64,000 nucleotides of DNA from a virus: positions 1-64,000 of IMG/VR virus record IMGVR_UViG_3300022226_000002, one strand, 5' to 3'. Below, piece after piece: positions 8,737 through 17,392 of the stretch. The position numbers and the translations under genes are program-made. How positions within the stretch are numbered: the first letter of the stretch is position 1; the number at the start of each line of letters is the position of its first letter. The notes under the pieces are model-generated. The model made no database searches. It was not told where the DNA came from and saw nothing but the letters and a program-made list of their open reading frames with translations.

Positions 8737-9035
8737 CACGCACCCCCAGCAATTAACGCATCAACAGCGCTGTCGACATTCGTCTGAATGGCCGAATCGG
8801 ACGCACCTTGAATGGCGGCCACACTCAAACCCTTATTGGCAGCCAGCACATAGTTCAGGATTGCGATGGCTTTACCCTGGGGGTCATTGAGTGCACCGCT
8901 GGCCCAGGTAATCTGGGCTGTGGTTGGTGTGGCCCCGTCAATAAGTCCCTGCGCCTTGACAGCCACCGCAACCGCTACACGATTGCGAAGTGAGCTATCT
9001 GCCTGCAACTCTCTTAGTTCGGCATAGGTAGCCAT
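8736..9035 (-). CDS. Small helical phage structural protein
   Basis: 99 residues. The beginning YAELRELQADSSLRNRVAVAVAVKAQGLIDG followed by ITWASGALNDPQGKAIAILNYVLAANKG matches a small protein seen beside tail-fibre genes of many phages; its exact role is not known to me. Entirely helical in appearance, no cysteines. Start ATG at 9035 lies behind GAGGAGTAAACT. Confidence 0.7.
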   Translation of the reverse strand: MATYAELRELQADSSLRNRVAVAVAVKAQGLIDGATPTTAQITWASGALNDPQGKAIAILNYVLAANKGLSVAAIQGASDSAIQTNVDSAVDALIAGGA

Positions 9036-9054
9036 AGTTTACTCCTCTGATGAT

Positions 9055-9114
9055 TCATCGATTCTTTACCTCTGCTTCCAACTGCCTGGTCAGCCATTTA
9101 ATCATGCACCTCAT
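9055..9114 (-). CDS. Possible 19-residue coupled peptide
   Basis: An ATG overlaps the stop of the spike gene (ATGA) and opens a 19-codon frame ending LTRQLEAEVKNR. The last eleven residues nearly repeat the C-terminus of the coiled-coil protein at 46.5 kb (LTKQLEAEVKKR), also at the DNA level. This may be a truncated relic of that gene or a real small peptide. Weak evidence. Confidence 0.25.
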   Translation of the reverse strand: MRCMIKWLTRQLEAEVKNR

Positions 9115-11051
9115 GTAATCACAGGGATCGGGTCCATAAAGAACGTGTTGGCTTTGCCGCCTTCCTTGGTCTTGCAGTACCAGACTCGCAAATAGGCCAC
9201 TCCGGCTTGCGCGGGTGCGACCGTGACAGACAGAGCCGCCCATGCTGTCGAGCCGTTCATGTCGATGGTGCCCGTGCTCTTGGTGACCTTGCGGAAGTTG
9301 TTGGTTGCGTGCCCCCAGGCTGACAACTCAACCCAGAGTTCAGATGCCGTCGGGTCGGCGGTCCAGTCGGTAGTGGCTGTTGGACGGAAATAGATCTCGT
9401 ACGTTTTGCTGGCCGTGGTGGCGTAGATCGGGATGTCGAGGAGCTTCCATTTACCTCCACGCCAAGAGCCGCTACTTGAAAGCGTAGTTGTAGGCGTCAC
9501 CTTCACGGCAATCACACTACCACCACTGCGGACGGTACTCGTCTCCGACTGTACAGTTACTACATCTTCCTGCTTCGTTGTCGACCACTCGGTAAACTGT
9601 CTGCTGTCACTCGGGGTGCCGTTATAATCTTCAATCAACGTTCCATCGTTGTAGGTCTCAACCGCACTGTCCGACCCACTGAATATTACATTTCTACCGT
9701 AGTCTCTAGATACGTTCGTTGTCTGTGATCTCCAGTCGTCGACGCACCCAGCAAATTCAACCTGGGTCACTTCACATCCACCGTAGGTAATCAGCCCCAC
9801 GGAGGTAGCAACGGAATTGCAGTCGATTAAGCAGTTCTTTACCAAGCTCTGAGCCGCTACCTCAGCTCCGCCCAGCACGTTGTAGATGCGAGAGCCTTCA
9901 ACCAGTACCGGACTGTTAGTTACCGTGCCCTTGTTGCCGCCATTACCAGCGATTGTCAGGTTGGCAATATGAGCGCCTAGACTGCTGCTAACTTGTAGTG
10001 GGCCACTGAAGACGTCGCCATTGATTGTCAACCCGCTGAGTGTCCAATAATCATCCCCGTTCACCTGCACCCAAATAGTGCCGGAGATCGCGCTCCAGAA
10101 CGGCTTTGACTGCATATTGAATACAGTCTTACCACTTCCCGCATTGTTGCCGATATACGGTAGATAGAGCGTGACTGTGGTGGTTACAACTGTCTTGACC
10201 TCGTATGCGAATTCCTCCGAGTCGTCACCGCTCACGTAGATCACATCTCCTGCCGCCAACACGCCGGAAATGTCGCTGCTAAATGTGACGGTCTTGGAGC
10301 CAAACGTCAGCGTGGCCGTAGCCGTAACTGACAGATCGACATGGTCGCTCCATGCGTCATCATAGTCCGCTGTCAACACTAGCGGGGCCAGAATGGTTCC
10401 GTCAGAGGTAAAGGTGAGATTCGAGGCAGTGTCATACGCGGCCACTCTCCCGTTTCTCGCAATCGCAATGTCACCGGCGACCCTGGCGTTCTCACAGAAT
10501 TGATCGAACGACGCCCATGGAGAAGTTGTGGGATGTGTACCCGCATTCCCGTCATTGCCCGCATCCGAGTCGATGTAATAAGTGGTTCCTAGTATCTGTC
10601 TGCGACGTGCTGGAGGAACTCCAGTTGTACTTAAAGGGTTCCCATTGTCTTCCTTGTCGACGAGGACATATCCTCGTGCCCTTAGCGAACGCTCCTGTTG
10701 GATGCGGGCAATTGACTGCCGGAGTTTAGCAACCTTCCACTGCATCATTAACTCTTGCTCGGCAAACTGGTCGTTAATTGCAGATGCTAATGCGGGACCA
10801 GAAAGGACATCCTTCAGCTGCTCGTGAATCTCCCACTTCACGGCATCTGGAAAATCTTGATACTTGGCGTAATCTGCCTGAACACGAGCCAACTTGGCAA
10901 CGTGCATCTCGTCCATCTGGACAATCTGCCGGTTGTACTTGTGCTCCAGCGATTCCTGCTTGACGTCCTCTACCCAGTGATCATCCCGATAGGTCTGACG
11001 CTGGGTCTCCCACGCCTGGATCGCTGCTAGTTTTTCGGCTCGTGTCGGCAT
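9111..11051 (-). CDS. Tailspike-like protein with N-terminal coiled coil and beta-helix
   Basis: 646 residues. The first about 125 residues are strongly helical and charged (RAEKLAAIQAWETQRQTYRDDHW, KLRQSIARIQQERSLRARG). After a short linker comes TYYIDSDAGNDGNAGTHPTTSPWAS, the usual beginning of a parallel beta-helix (YYVDxxxGND), followed by regular beta strands with TLSGLTINGDV and NCLIDCN rungs. The C-terminal 130 residues look like a beta-sandwich. Predicted host-surface binding or depolymerising spike; catalytic residues cannot be assigned. Confidence 0.7.
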   Translation of the reverse strand: MPTRAEKLAAIQAWETQRQTYRDDHWVEDVKQESLEHKYNRQIVQMDEMHVAKLARVQADYAKYQDFPDAVKWEIHEQLKDVLSGPALASAINDQFAEQELMMQWKVAKLRQSIARIQQERSLRARGYVLVDKEDNGNPLSTTGVPPARRRQILGTTYYIDSDAGNDGNAGTHPTTSPWASFDQFCENARVAGDIAIARNGRVAAYDTASNLTFTSDGTILAPLVLTADYDDAWSDHVDLSVTATATLTFGSKTVTFSSDISGVLAAGDVIYVSGDDSEEFAYEVKTVVTTTVTLYLPYIGNNAGSGKTVFNMQSKPFWSAISGTIWVQVNGDDYWTLSGLTINGDVFSGPLQVSSSLGAHIANLTIAGNGGNKGTVTNSPVLVEGSRIYNVLGGAEVAAQSLVKNCLIDCNSVATSVGLITYGGCEVTQVEFAGCVDDWRSQTTNVSRDYGRNVIFSGSDSAVETYNDGTLIEDYNGTPSDSRQFTEWSTTKQEDVVTVQSETSTVRSGGSVIAVKVTPTTTLSSSGSWRGGKWKLLDIPIYATTASKTYEIYFRPTATTDWTADPTASELWVELSAWGHATNNFRKVTKSTGTIDMNGSTAWAALSVTVAPAQAGVAYLRVWYCKTKEGGKANTFFMDPIPVIT

Positions 11052-11072
11052 CTGTAATCAATCCTGTCCCTC

Positions 11073-11115
11073 AAAAATGCTTCCGGGGGCGCGCAGGCTG
11101 AACGCGCCCCCGGAA
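11073..11115 (-). terminator. Intrinsic terminator before the spike gene
   Basis: In the minus transcript a perfect 13-bp stem (TTCCGGGGGCGCG with its complement) and a 9-base loop is followed by GCATTTTT. It separates the 11151-11981 gene from the spike gene, so it would reduce expression of the distal fibre block relative to the capsid genes. It may also act as an mRNA stabiliser. Confidence 0.7.
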
Positions 11116-11150
11116 AGCCACGCGAGCATTACTCGCACTGGGCGCAGGCC

Positions 11151-11981
11151 TTAATACAACTGGGCACAGGCCCACCAGTCGATATCGAGGTTGGCGGCCG
11201 TGGCATCTGCCGGAGCTAGCCCAATCGTCGGCTGCATGAAATCGGCATCAGCGTCGGGGAACGCGGCATTGGCGATTTCCGTTTCACCAATCTCGGCCTC
11301 CTTGACACCGTTCACGAACCACTCCAGCTTGCGGGGGTAGTTGTAGTACCTGAACCCGAGCTTCACCCATGTGTCGGCCACCAGAGTCTCGACGGTGTCC
11401 AGGTCGGTGTCCTGTGACCCATCCATGACGGTTCCGCCAGAAACAAGGTACACGGCATCCAGTGCCGTGCTTTCACCAACCAAGTGCTGGAACCCGACAA
11501 CATCGGTCGCGCCAAGAACATCGGCGGCGAACAACACGCCTGCGGTTCCCGCGCCACTAGCACCACCGTTGGCCAACCCGACAAAGAAGCCGTGATCGCC
11601 CGCCACAATCGCTGCGGCGTTCACCCTAATACGACACTCGAACGCAAGGTCCTTCTGGAAACGGAACGGCCCCACATCAAGAGCGTTCCCCAGCTGGAGA
11701 ACAGCCTCTTCAGCATCGGCATTTGCCGTGAGCCGAACAACACCGGGCGCGTCGACGGTGCTAGCTATCTGTGCGACAGTTGCACCGTTGGTCTCCAGAT
11801 GAACGTATCCGCCGGTCAGCGTCGTTTCGCTAAACGACAAGAAGTCGTCGAAGAATCCGTATGCCGGGTTGCCTTCACCTCTCGTCCGGAAGTACCCACT
11901 ACCACTCGGGCAGTTGATCTTGCCCCACACTCTTGACGAAGGCCCAATGCCTTCGGTGTCCTCAAAATAAATCTGTGTCAT
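11151..11981 (-). CDS. Jelly-roll virion protein downstream of the capsid gene
   Basis: 276 residues from the ATG at 11981, which has a strong GGAGGGAG ribosome site; the longer frame to 12047 has none. The layout FFDDFLSF, then a short strand, LAFECRIRV..IVAGDHGFFVGLANGG, WVKLGFRYYNYPRKLEWFVNGVKE is that of lectin-like jelly-roll proteins that often follow the major capsid gene in podovirus-like phages. Probably a capsid decoration or head-fibre protein. Confidence 0.7.
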   Translation of the reverse strand: MTQIYFEDTEGIGPSSRVWGKINCPSGSGYFRTRGEGNPAYGFFDDFLSFSETTLTGGYVHLETNGATVAQIASTVDAPGVVRLTANADAEEAVLQLGNALDVGPFRFQKDLAFECRIRVNAAAIVAGDHGFFVGLANGGASGAGTAGVLFAADVLGATDVVGFQHLVGESTALDAVYLVSGGTVMDGSQDTDLDTVETLVADTWVKLGFRYYNYPRKLEWFVNGVKEAEIGETEIANAAFPDADADFMQPTIGLAPADATAANLDIDWWACAQLY

Positions 11982-12010
11982 TGGAAGACTCCCTCCAATA
12001 AAAGTAAGTG

Positions 12011-12045
12011 AAAAGCGGGGGGCGGGGTTTAGCGTCGCACCCCCC
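12011..12045 (-). terminator. Possible attenuator after the capsid gene
   Basis: Minus transcript: six G, 17-base loop, six C, then GCTTTT. It lies between the capsid stop and the next gene's ribosome site. The stem is short but all GC; a partial terminator after the most highly expressed gene would make sense. Confidence 0.4.
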
Positions 12046-12064
12046 AACGACGGCTAAGGAGCTC

Positions 12065-13183
12065 TTACGCAGTTTCAGTCACGGTTACCGTGCTGTAACC
12101 CCGGAAATTGGCCCGGCGGTTGAAGCACACGAGCTGCACACTGTCGTCCATCGCCCGAACTCGCACGTTGCTCATTTCGGGGTGCTGGAACGCCTTCCGC
12201 TTCCGCATCATGCGGCCGGCGGCGTAGTAACACTTGAACGACGCCCAGTTCACGCCCAGAATCACTCCGTCCGTGCGAGCGTTCGAGCTGGCGGAATTCG
12301 TCCAGGCAGGAATCCAGGTCATCGGAACGCCCCGGATGTAAACCACGCCGCTGTGCGCCGCCATGTCGTCACCGATGTTGTCGTTGCCCAACTGGAGCAA
12401 CCGGCGACCGGCAGCCAAACGGCTGTGTGTGGTCAGAAGTTCCCAATCGTGACGCTTCTGGTCCACGATGTCCGGTCGTTGAACCGGAGGCTGGAACTGG
12501 CAGAGGTCCATCGAATTGATGGTCTTCTCCACGAAATCTTCCCGGTCCACAACCGTGTAGGGGAACGTGCGGTTCCGCCACTGAGCGTATGTCACGGCGG
12601 AAATGCCACCGACACCGTTGGATGCCCACCCAACCGGCTCATAACCGTCGAACCCTTCTTCCGAATTGTTCTCGGTGAGCGAGTCGTCCGTCGCCGTGAT
12701 CCACCACAGCAGTGAAACAGGCGGGAACGGGGATTGCGTCGGACTGGAGGGCCCAGGCCCGAAGATCAAGTCTTCCATGCCGGTGTAAAACGACGTCACC
12801 AAATCCTGCTCGAGCGATTCGAGGTAGTCGTAAATCTGGCGGCCGCCGGTGCGGAAGATTTCCTCGTCAATGTCGTAGTGGTAGTTGTTGGTCGTGAGAC
12901 CCCACTTCAACTCGCCCTCGCTGAGTACGTTCACTCGACTTGAGGTATCCCGGTGATACAGACCGACAACCTGGAAGTTGTCGTTCGTGTTCACCTTGAC
13001 CTTCCACTTCGCCAGGGAAGTGCTCATCGTGTCCTTCTTCAGGTTGCCCGAAAAGAGACGCGATGCGTACTTGTACTCCTGCAGCGGCAGGGAGATGTCC
13101 TGCGCTGCCAGCCGCTCTTCACCAGCGAATTTCTCGTGAATACTTGCTACAAAATCATCAATTTGTTCAATGCCAAGCGCCAT
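12065..13183 (-). CDS. Major capsid protein (HK97-like fold expected)
   Basis: 372 residues directly downstream of a scaffold gene and two genes from the portal. The N-terminal helix DDFVASIHEKF, the long ordered stretch WKVKVNTNDNFQVVGLYHRDTS and a C-terminal domain with VYIRGVPMTWIPAW and VILGVNWASFKCYY, in which a late beta strand leads into a basic loop (GRMMRKRKAFQHPE), are as expected for an HK97-fold capsid protein. No N-terminal delta domain is obvious, which fits a separate scaffold gene. Assignment rests mainly on gene order and length. Confidence 0.8.
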   Translation of the reverse strand: MALGIEQIDDFVASIHEKFAGEERLAAQDISLPLQEYKYASRLFSGNLKKDTMSTSLAKWKVKVNTNDNFQVVGLYHRDTSSRVNVLSEGELKWGLTTNNYHYDIDEEIFRTGGRQIYDYLESLEQDLVTSFYTGMEDLIFGPGPSSPTQSPFPPVSLLWWITATDDSLTENNSEEGFDGYEPVGWASNGVGGISAVTYAQWRNRTFPYTVVDREDFVEKTINSMDLCQFQPPVQRPDIVDQKRHDWELLTTHSRLAAGRRLLQLGNDNIGDDMAAHSGVVYIRGVPMTWIPAWTNSASSNARTDGVILGVNWASFKCYYAAGRMMRKRKAFQHPEMSNVRVRAMDDSVQLVCFNRRANFRGYSTVTVTETA

Positions 13184-13199
13184 AAGGTCGCTCCTTTAT

Positions 13200-14231
13200 T
13201 CAGGCTCCGTCAAGCTCCCTGTAGAGACGATCAGCTTCGTCACGGGGGTCCTCCCGCGGATCTTGCGGTCGGGTCACCCCGCCTCCCTGCCGGCCGTTGC
13301 TCTGCTTGGAAATCTTGCGAGTCCGTTGTTTGATATCTTTCTTGCCGAGTTCATCCGCGAATACCATGCGGGCCACGCGGTTGACTAACGATTCGGTGAT
13401 CTCCGTTGGACGCCCCAATTGCTCCAGTCCTATCTGCTGCGCTTTCACCGCAACAATCAAGTCCTGTCGCCGCTGAAGCTGCTTGGGGGTTTCGTTGTCG
13501 GTCTTACCGAATAGATCGGTGTGACCCAACTTGTCAACCAAGTTGTCGAAGTGCTGTTCTTCGGCCCTGGCGGTAGATTCAATGAAATGCTCCTCCAGGA
13601 CTTCCAAACGCGACTCGTACTCCTGACGCTGAGAGTTGTAGTAGTCACGCATTCGCGTGAATTCCGCCACGATCTCCTCGTCGTACACCTCCTTGTCCAA
13701 CGTGACCTCGTACTGACCGCTTTCCCCGGTATCGGGGTCGTCAGGCGCGGGCGCGTCCTTCTTCGTAAACTGGCCCTTCTCGTTGCGAGTCTGGCCTGCG
13801 TCGCCTTCCGATTCGGCTAACGCCTTACGGCCGGCTTCTAACGCACTCTTGTCGAAAAGACGTAACGCCCGATCCAATTCCTCGCGACTGGCGAAATCGG
13901 CAATCTCCGATTCATCGATGCCATACGCGGCTGCCTCGGCTTTCACGTCGTCAGTCAACCATTCCTGGCCTTCTAACTCGTCGCCGGTATCCTCGCCTTC
14001 GTCGGTCTCGACGTCGGCGGTTTCACTGCCGGAATCTGTCTCGGCAGGTGTTTCTTTGTGTTTTGTGCTTCCAGGCTGCGGTGTGCTAGCCTGTTCGGAA
14101 GTGATCTGCGCGTCGGACTTCTCTTCGCCCTTGCGCTCGGCTTCGACTTCCTTCGCCACTTGCTCTGCGTAAGCCTGAATATCTTCGGTACTAGTGCCTT
14201 CGCTGACTTCGTTAAGGTCCGTCACTGCCAT
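13200..14231 (-). CDS. Scaffolding protein
   Basis: 343 residues, very acidic and low-complexity in the first 190 (DVETDEGEDTGDELEGQEW, PDDPDTGESG), then coiled coil (MRDYYNSQRQEYESRLEVLEEHFIESTARAEEQ), with a basic, Arg/Gln-rich C-terminus (IKQRTRKISKQSNGRQGGG). Acidic N-terminus, central coil and basic end, placed between portal-associated genes and the capsid gene, is the classical scaffold pattern. No protease motif seen. Confidence 0.8.
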   Translation of the reverse strand: MAVTDLNEVSEGTSTEDIQAYAEQVAKEVEAERKGEEKSDAQITSEQASTPQPGSTKHKETPAETDSGSETADVETDEGEDTGDELEGQEWLTDDVKAEAAAYGIDESEIADFASREELDRALRLFDKSALEAGRKALAESEGDAGQTRNEKGQFTKKDAPAPDDPDTGESGQYEVTLDKEVYDEEIVAEFTRMRDYYNSQRQEYESRLEVLEEHFIESTARAEEQHFDNLVDKLGHTDLFGKTDNETPKQLQRRQDLIVAVKAQQIGLEQLGRPTEITESLVNRVARMVFADELGKKDIKQRTRKISKQSNGRQGGGVTRPQDPREDPRDEADRLYRELDGA

Positions 14232-14246
14232 TGAATCAATCTCCCG

Positions 14247-14627
14247 TTATTCTGGTTGCGAGCCAAACCGGTCGTCTGGGGTGTATACATCCGACCACGC
14301 ACCGTCCAAATTGACCTTGTTCCCGCGATACCGCTGCCAACCGCGAGCACCCTGATCTCCGTTGCAGGAATACTCCATCGCACCGTCATCTCGAATGTTG
14401 ACGCCAGTGAGCAGGCCGCGATCCTTTAGGGCTTGTAGTTTCCTTCGCTCCTCTGCCACTTGGTTCGGAAGCACACCCATCGAATCGGATATACGCGGTT
14501 TGTTTTGACGACACGCTGTCGCAATCATCGCCGGGGCGTCCAACCAGTCGTCCTTGGGGGGAAGCAACTTATCAAGTTCTTCCCGCGTCACTTGCTTGCC
14601 GTTGTACGTCAGAACGACCTTACTCAT
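14247..14627 (-). CDS. Hypothetical protein between portal and scaffold
   Basis: 126 residues from the ATG at 14627; the longer frame would overlap the upstream gene deeply. It contains SKVVLTYNGKQVTREELDKLLPPKDDWLDAP and a segment VLPNQVAEERRKLQALKDRGLLTGVNIRDDG. This could be a small DNA- or portal-associated protein. No family recognised. Head-gene context is certain. Confidence 0.6.
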   Translation of the reverse strand: MSKVVLTYNGKQVTREELDKLLPPKDDWLDAPAMIATACRQNKPRISDSMGVLPNQVAEERRKLQALKDRGLLTGVNIRDDGAMEYSCNGDQGARGWQRYRGNKVNLDGAWSDVYTPDDRFGSQPE

Positions 14628-14631
14628 GCCA

Positions 14632-14832
14632 CTACTCTTTCGGGGAGTCGAACACAAATTCTGAATCCATCCAGTCCAATACTTCCTTGCACACAGCAAT
14701 CATCAGTTGGCCATTGGGTGAATTCTTGTCGAAGGCTCTGGTGTCCTCTCGCGCTTCATAGCCAAACCGTGGAGCCAGTCTCTCATACGACTCATGAAAA
14801 ACCTCGGCCACCTTTTCTGGCAATGGAATCAC
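14632..14832 (-). CDS. Small conserved head-block protein
   Basis: 66 residues; helical N-terminus (PEKVAEVFHESYERLAPRFGYE) and the segment SPNGQLMIAVCKEVLDWM, which I associate with small proteins between portal and capsid genes in podovirus-like phages. Its start overlaps the portal stop (ATGA type, four bases). Function unknown. Confidence 0.65.
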   Translation of the reverse strand: MIPLPEKVAEVFHESYERLAPRFGYEAREDTRAFDKNSPNGQLMIAVCKEVLDWMDSEFVFDSPKE

Positions 14833-16619
14833 GCCGGCCTCCTGTTCATTGCATTAGCCATCTGCCCGTTCACTTGAGAACCACCGCCCAGCAAGCTCTG
14901 GATCATGGCATTCGATCTCGCCTCCTGGGTGCCTCCCGTGGGGATATTCCGACGCACGGTTTCCCGTGATGTCACAGGACTCTGCCTGACCGTGTTCTGG
15001 TCGCCGCCCAACATCTCGGCCGGGTTGGCAAACGTGATGAAACGCTTGAATTCGGGGCGGTTCTTCAATCGGGCGATCTCATCGACAATTGCTTCTGCGT
15101 CCAGTGTCGCCCCAGACGCCTGGAACATCGGCCAAAGAGGTGCAAGTTGCTGGAGCGTCTGAAACAGCTCCTGCAGCTTCTGTTCGGGAGTCTTGAAGAC
15201 CATCGAGTACGGTTCCACTCGGAACTGATAGTCCTCGAATTCGCCCATGCGATAGTCGGGCGTCCAGTCTGAATTGACTTCAATACCGCTATTGCCGACG
15301 GGCATCGAAGAGTGCAACTCAAGCGTCTGGTCCTCCCACATCAACCTCCCAAGGTCCAAGATGGCATCCGAAGCAAACGACACAACCGACATCCGCATGT
15401 CGGCCACATTCTTCGACAGCTGACCGTGAATCAGTTCTTCCTGGCCTACCGTGGCCGACTGAGCGCCGAGGCCGCCCATCGCCTGAAGGTTTCCGGCTAA
15501 ACGGTCGTACTCGTCCTGAAGGAATGTAGCCAGCGCCATGTCCCGCTGATCGATGCCGCCCGTCTCAAACTGCTTGATCTGCTCTGGACTCTTGCCTCGA
15601 TACCACCCGTTTCGATCGGCAGTCCGCAGTCGTTCCGCATCGTCTTCCATTCCCGGCGGGTAGACGTTTACCACTCGATGTGCATCCGAATCCGATTCCA
15701 TCCTGCGATGTAGGCGATTCTGAAGATCGTGCATCCCCTTCAGGTTGATAGCTGGTGAAGTGGGAATCACATTGTCGGGAGTGTCGCCAAGAGACAGGAA
15801 CTTGTATGGCCCCGCCTGCGAACCCGTCCAATCGCGTTCGATCAGCGGTTCCAGGTCTTGCTGTTCGCACGCCATCGTGGCGATGGAATTGTTCTCCGCT
15901 ATCCATACATCCATCAGCCACAGCATCGGTTTCAGGTCGTCGTCTTCCGCTTGACCCCACTCCGAACCGATGTCGCGGGTTGCGCCTGTCTGGTCGTGAT
16001 GCTGCCGGCTGGTCGGCTTGAGCTTGTCTTTGACCTTCTTCGAGTACCCAGGCTCGTCCATGACTTTTTCGTAGTCGGCCCGGTAGCGATGCCCGCAGTA
16101 CCGCATCTTGGTCAGCTCTTTGGCGGGCATGTCCAAAATCAGGTCGTCCAACGAGACCCGATTCAGCCACGGCTCTCCAGGATCCAACCAGACATCCTCT
16201 TCCGATTCCAGCAGGCCGTGAAATCGCGTGTCCGTGTCGCGCATCATCACCACGCCACAGCCAAGACAGAAGAACGCATCCAGCACAATTTGCCGGAACG
16301 TCCTATCCAGATTCATGTCGCCGATGAGCTTGTTTAGATTGACCTCGAACCGTCGGGCGAACGGTAAGGTCTCCATCCGCGGCGTCGAGACCAGCACCTG
16401 CGGGTTGTTGGCGGCCAGAGCGACCGTATAAATGCGGGCCGTCTGGTTCATCAGGTTGACAAGCGTCTTGTTGTCAGCACCCGATGTGGAATACCACGAA
16501 CCCACGTAGTCTCTGATGAGAGTCTTGCGAACCCGGCGAAACGGTTCCATCGCCTCGCGGGACGAGCGAATGGCCTTCAGCAGTCGACCGCGCTTCTCGT
16601 CGTTGGCAAGATCAATCAT
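14829..16619 (-). CDS. Portal protein
   Basis: 596 residues, within the portal size range. Helical N-terminus with FRRVRKTLIRDYVGSWY, clip/stem-like segment RFEVNLNKLIGDMNLDRTFRQIVLDAFFCLGCGVVMMRDTD (read as separate short motifs, not exact), a wing region with GPYKFLSLGDTPDNVIPTSPAINLKGMHDLQNRLHRRM, and a Gln-rich helix KTPEQKLQELFQTLQQL near 490. A start overlapping the upstream stop (ATGA) couples it to that gene. It should form the dodecameric DNA gate docked by the terminase. Confidence 0.85.
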   Translation of the reverse strand: MIDLANDEKRGRLLKAIRSSREAMEPFRRVRKTLIRDYVGSWYSTSGADNKTLVNLMNQTARIYTVALAANNPQVLVSTPRMETLPFARRFEVNLNKLIGDMNLDRTFRQIVLDAFFCLGCGVVMMRDTDTRFHGLLESEEDVWLDPGEPWLNRVSLDDLILDMPAKELTKMRYCGHRYRADYEKVMDEPGYSKKVKDKLKPTSRQHHDQTGATRDIGSEWGQAEDDDLKPMLWLMDVWIAENNSIATMACEQQDLEPLIERDWTGSQAGPYKFLSLGDTPDNVIPTSPAINLKGMHDLQNRLHRRMESDSDAHRVVNVYPPGMEDDAERLRTADRNGWYRGKSPEQIKQFETGGIDQRDMALATFLQDEYDRLAGNLQAMGGLGAQSATVGQEELIHGQLSKNVADMRMSVVSFASDAILDLGRLMWEDQTLELHSSMPVGNSGIEVNSDWTPDYRMGEFEDYQFRVEPYSMVFKTPEQKLQELFQTLQQLAPLWPMFQASGATLDAEAIVDEIARLKNRPEFKRFITFANPAEMLGGDQNTVRQSPVTSRETVRRNIPTGGTQEARSNAMIQSLLGGGSQVNGQMANAMNRRPA

Positions 16620-16939
16620 CGCTTCGTTCTTGGGTAATACCCCTTGGGAGTCGGAGGCCCAATCTTTCCGCCTTTCTTGCCATACCCAGAACCCTTCTTA
16701 AGCCTGGTCATTGGGACCTTATACTTGCGGCTTCGACGAGCGGGGGCATTGAACTCCTTCGCGGTGATGGGAATCGCCTTCCCCACCTCAGTCGGTCCTC
16801 TGGACACTAACTTATGCTTACCGTCCGGACCAACCTCGTACGTATCCATGGTGGCCTTATACATGGGCGTCCCCGAAGCGGCGGGCTTTCTCTTGGTGGT
16901 AGACGGGGATTTACCCTTCAGAGTCCTGTACTTAGGCAT
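16616..16939 (-). CDS. Small basic protein before the portal
   Basis: 107 residues from the ATG at 16939 behind GAGGCG; very basic (KGKSPSTTKRKPAASG, RRSRKYKVPMTRLKKGSGYGKKGGK), Gly/Lys-rich toward the end. Likely DNA-binding or disordered; no recognised fold. It overlaps the portal start by four bases. A strong terminator precedes it, so it may have its own transcript start or depend on readthrough. Confidence 0.65.
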   Translation of the reverse strand: MPKYRTLKGKSPSTTKRKPAASGTPMYKATMDTYEVGPDGKHKLVSRGPTEVGKAIPITAKEFNAPARRSRKYKVPMTRLKKGSGYGKKGGKIGPPTPKGYYPRTKR

Positions 16940-16968
16940 CGCATCGCCTCGCATCAGAATGCGCAAAG

Positions 16969-17001
16969 AAAAAGGGAGGCTACGCTTTCGCGCTGCCTCC
17001 C
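16969..17001 (-). terminator. Intrinsic terminator upstream of the portal operon
   Basis: Minus transcript: GGGAGGC, AG, CGC, GAAA tetraloop, GCG, TA, GCCTCCC, then TTTTTC. A tidy 7+3 bp stem with a GNRA-like loop and U run. It lies between the 63-residue gene and the basic protein gene, marking a boundary between terminase and portal units. Confidence 0.75.
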
Positions 17002-17063
17002 ATTAGGCTGCGATGAATGGGCATCTCACCGGGGATCAGCCGGTTGTGCCTTGCAAGACAACG

Positions 17064-17255
17064 CTAGGCGTTGCCTCCCTTTGTTGATTTTCCCGTCATG
17101 TGCTGCTGTGACAGCAACTGTCCTCTCGTGTTCGCGGCGTTTACGAGTGCCTGCGTGTACTTGAGTGCTTCATCTGCGGTGCTGTTTGTACGAATCCTGC
17201 CAGCCACAATGATGAATGCCTTGTCAGTGTGTTCAATCAACTCTTTCTCGTCCAT
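17064..17255 (-). CDS. Small hypothetical protein
   Basis: 63 residues, start ATG at 17255 behind GGAGGGAGAACC. Helical: DEKELIEHTDKAFIIVAGRIRTN, TADEALKYTQALVNAANTRGQLL. No cysteines, no membrane segment. Between the tRNA and the terminator; role unknown. Confidence 0.6.
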   Translation of the reverse strand: MDEKELIEHTDKAFIIVAGRIRTNSTADEALKYTQALVNAANTRGQLLSQQHMTGKSTKGGNA

Positions 17256-17320
17256 TCGGTTCTCCCTCCTGGTTTCACCTCAGGAATGGTTAGATCCAGA
17301 AAACCCCACTAGGGACCAAG

Positions 17321-17392
17321 TGGCAGCCACGGGAATCGAACCCGAAATCGTCGCCTTATGAGAGCGATCGAGGCCCAGCCTCGCCAGCTGCT
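17321..17392 (-). tRNA. tRNA with CAT anticodon (Met or lysidine-type Ile)
   Basis: A 72-base cloverleaf can be drawn on the minus strand: acceptor AGCAGCT with GGCTGCC (first pair A-C mismatched), D stem CGAG/CTCG with a loop containing GGG, anticodon stem TCGCT/GGCGA with loop CTCATAA, five-base variable loop, T stem with TTCGATT loop, and discriminator A without encoded CCA. Positions 8-9 are GG instead of the usual TA and T-stem pair 49-65 is T-T. Its 5' half overlaps the end of the next gene, whose TAA stop is in the anticodon loop. The anticodon stem lacks the GGG/CCC pairs of initiator tRNAs. Confidence 0.7.
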
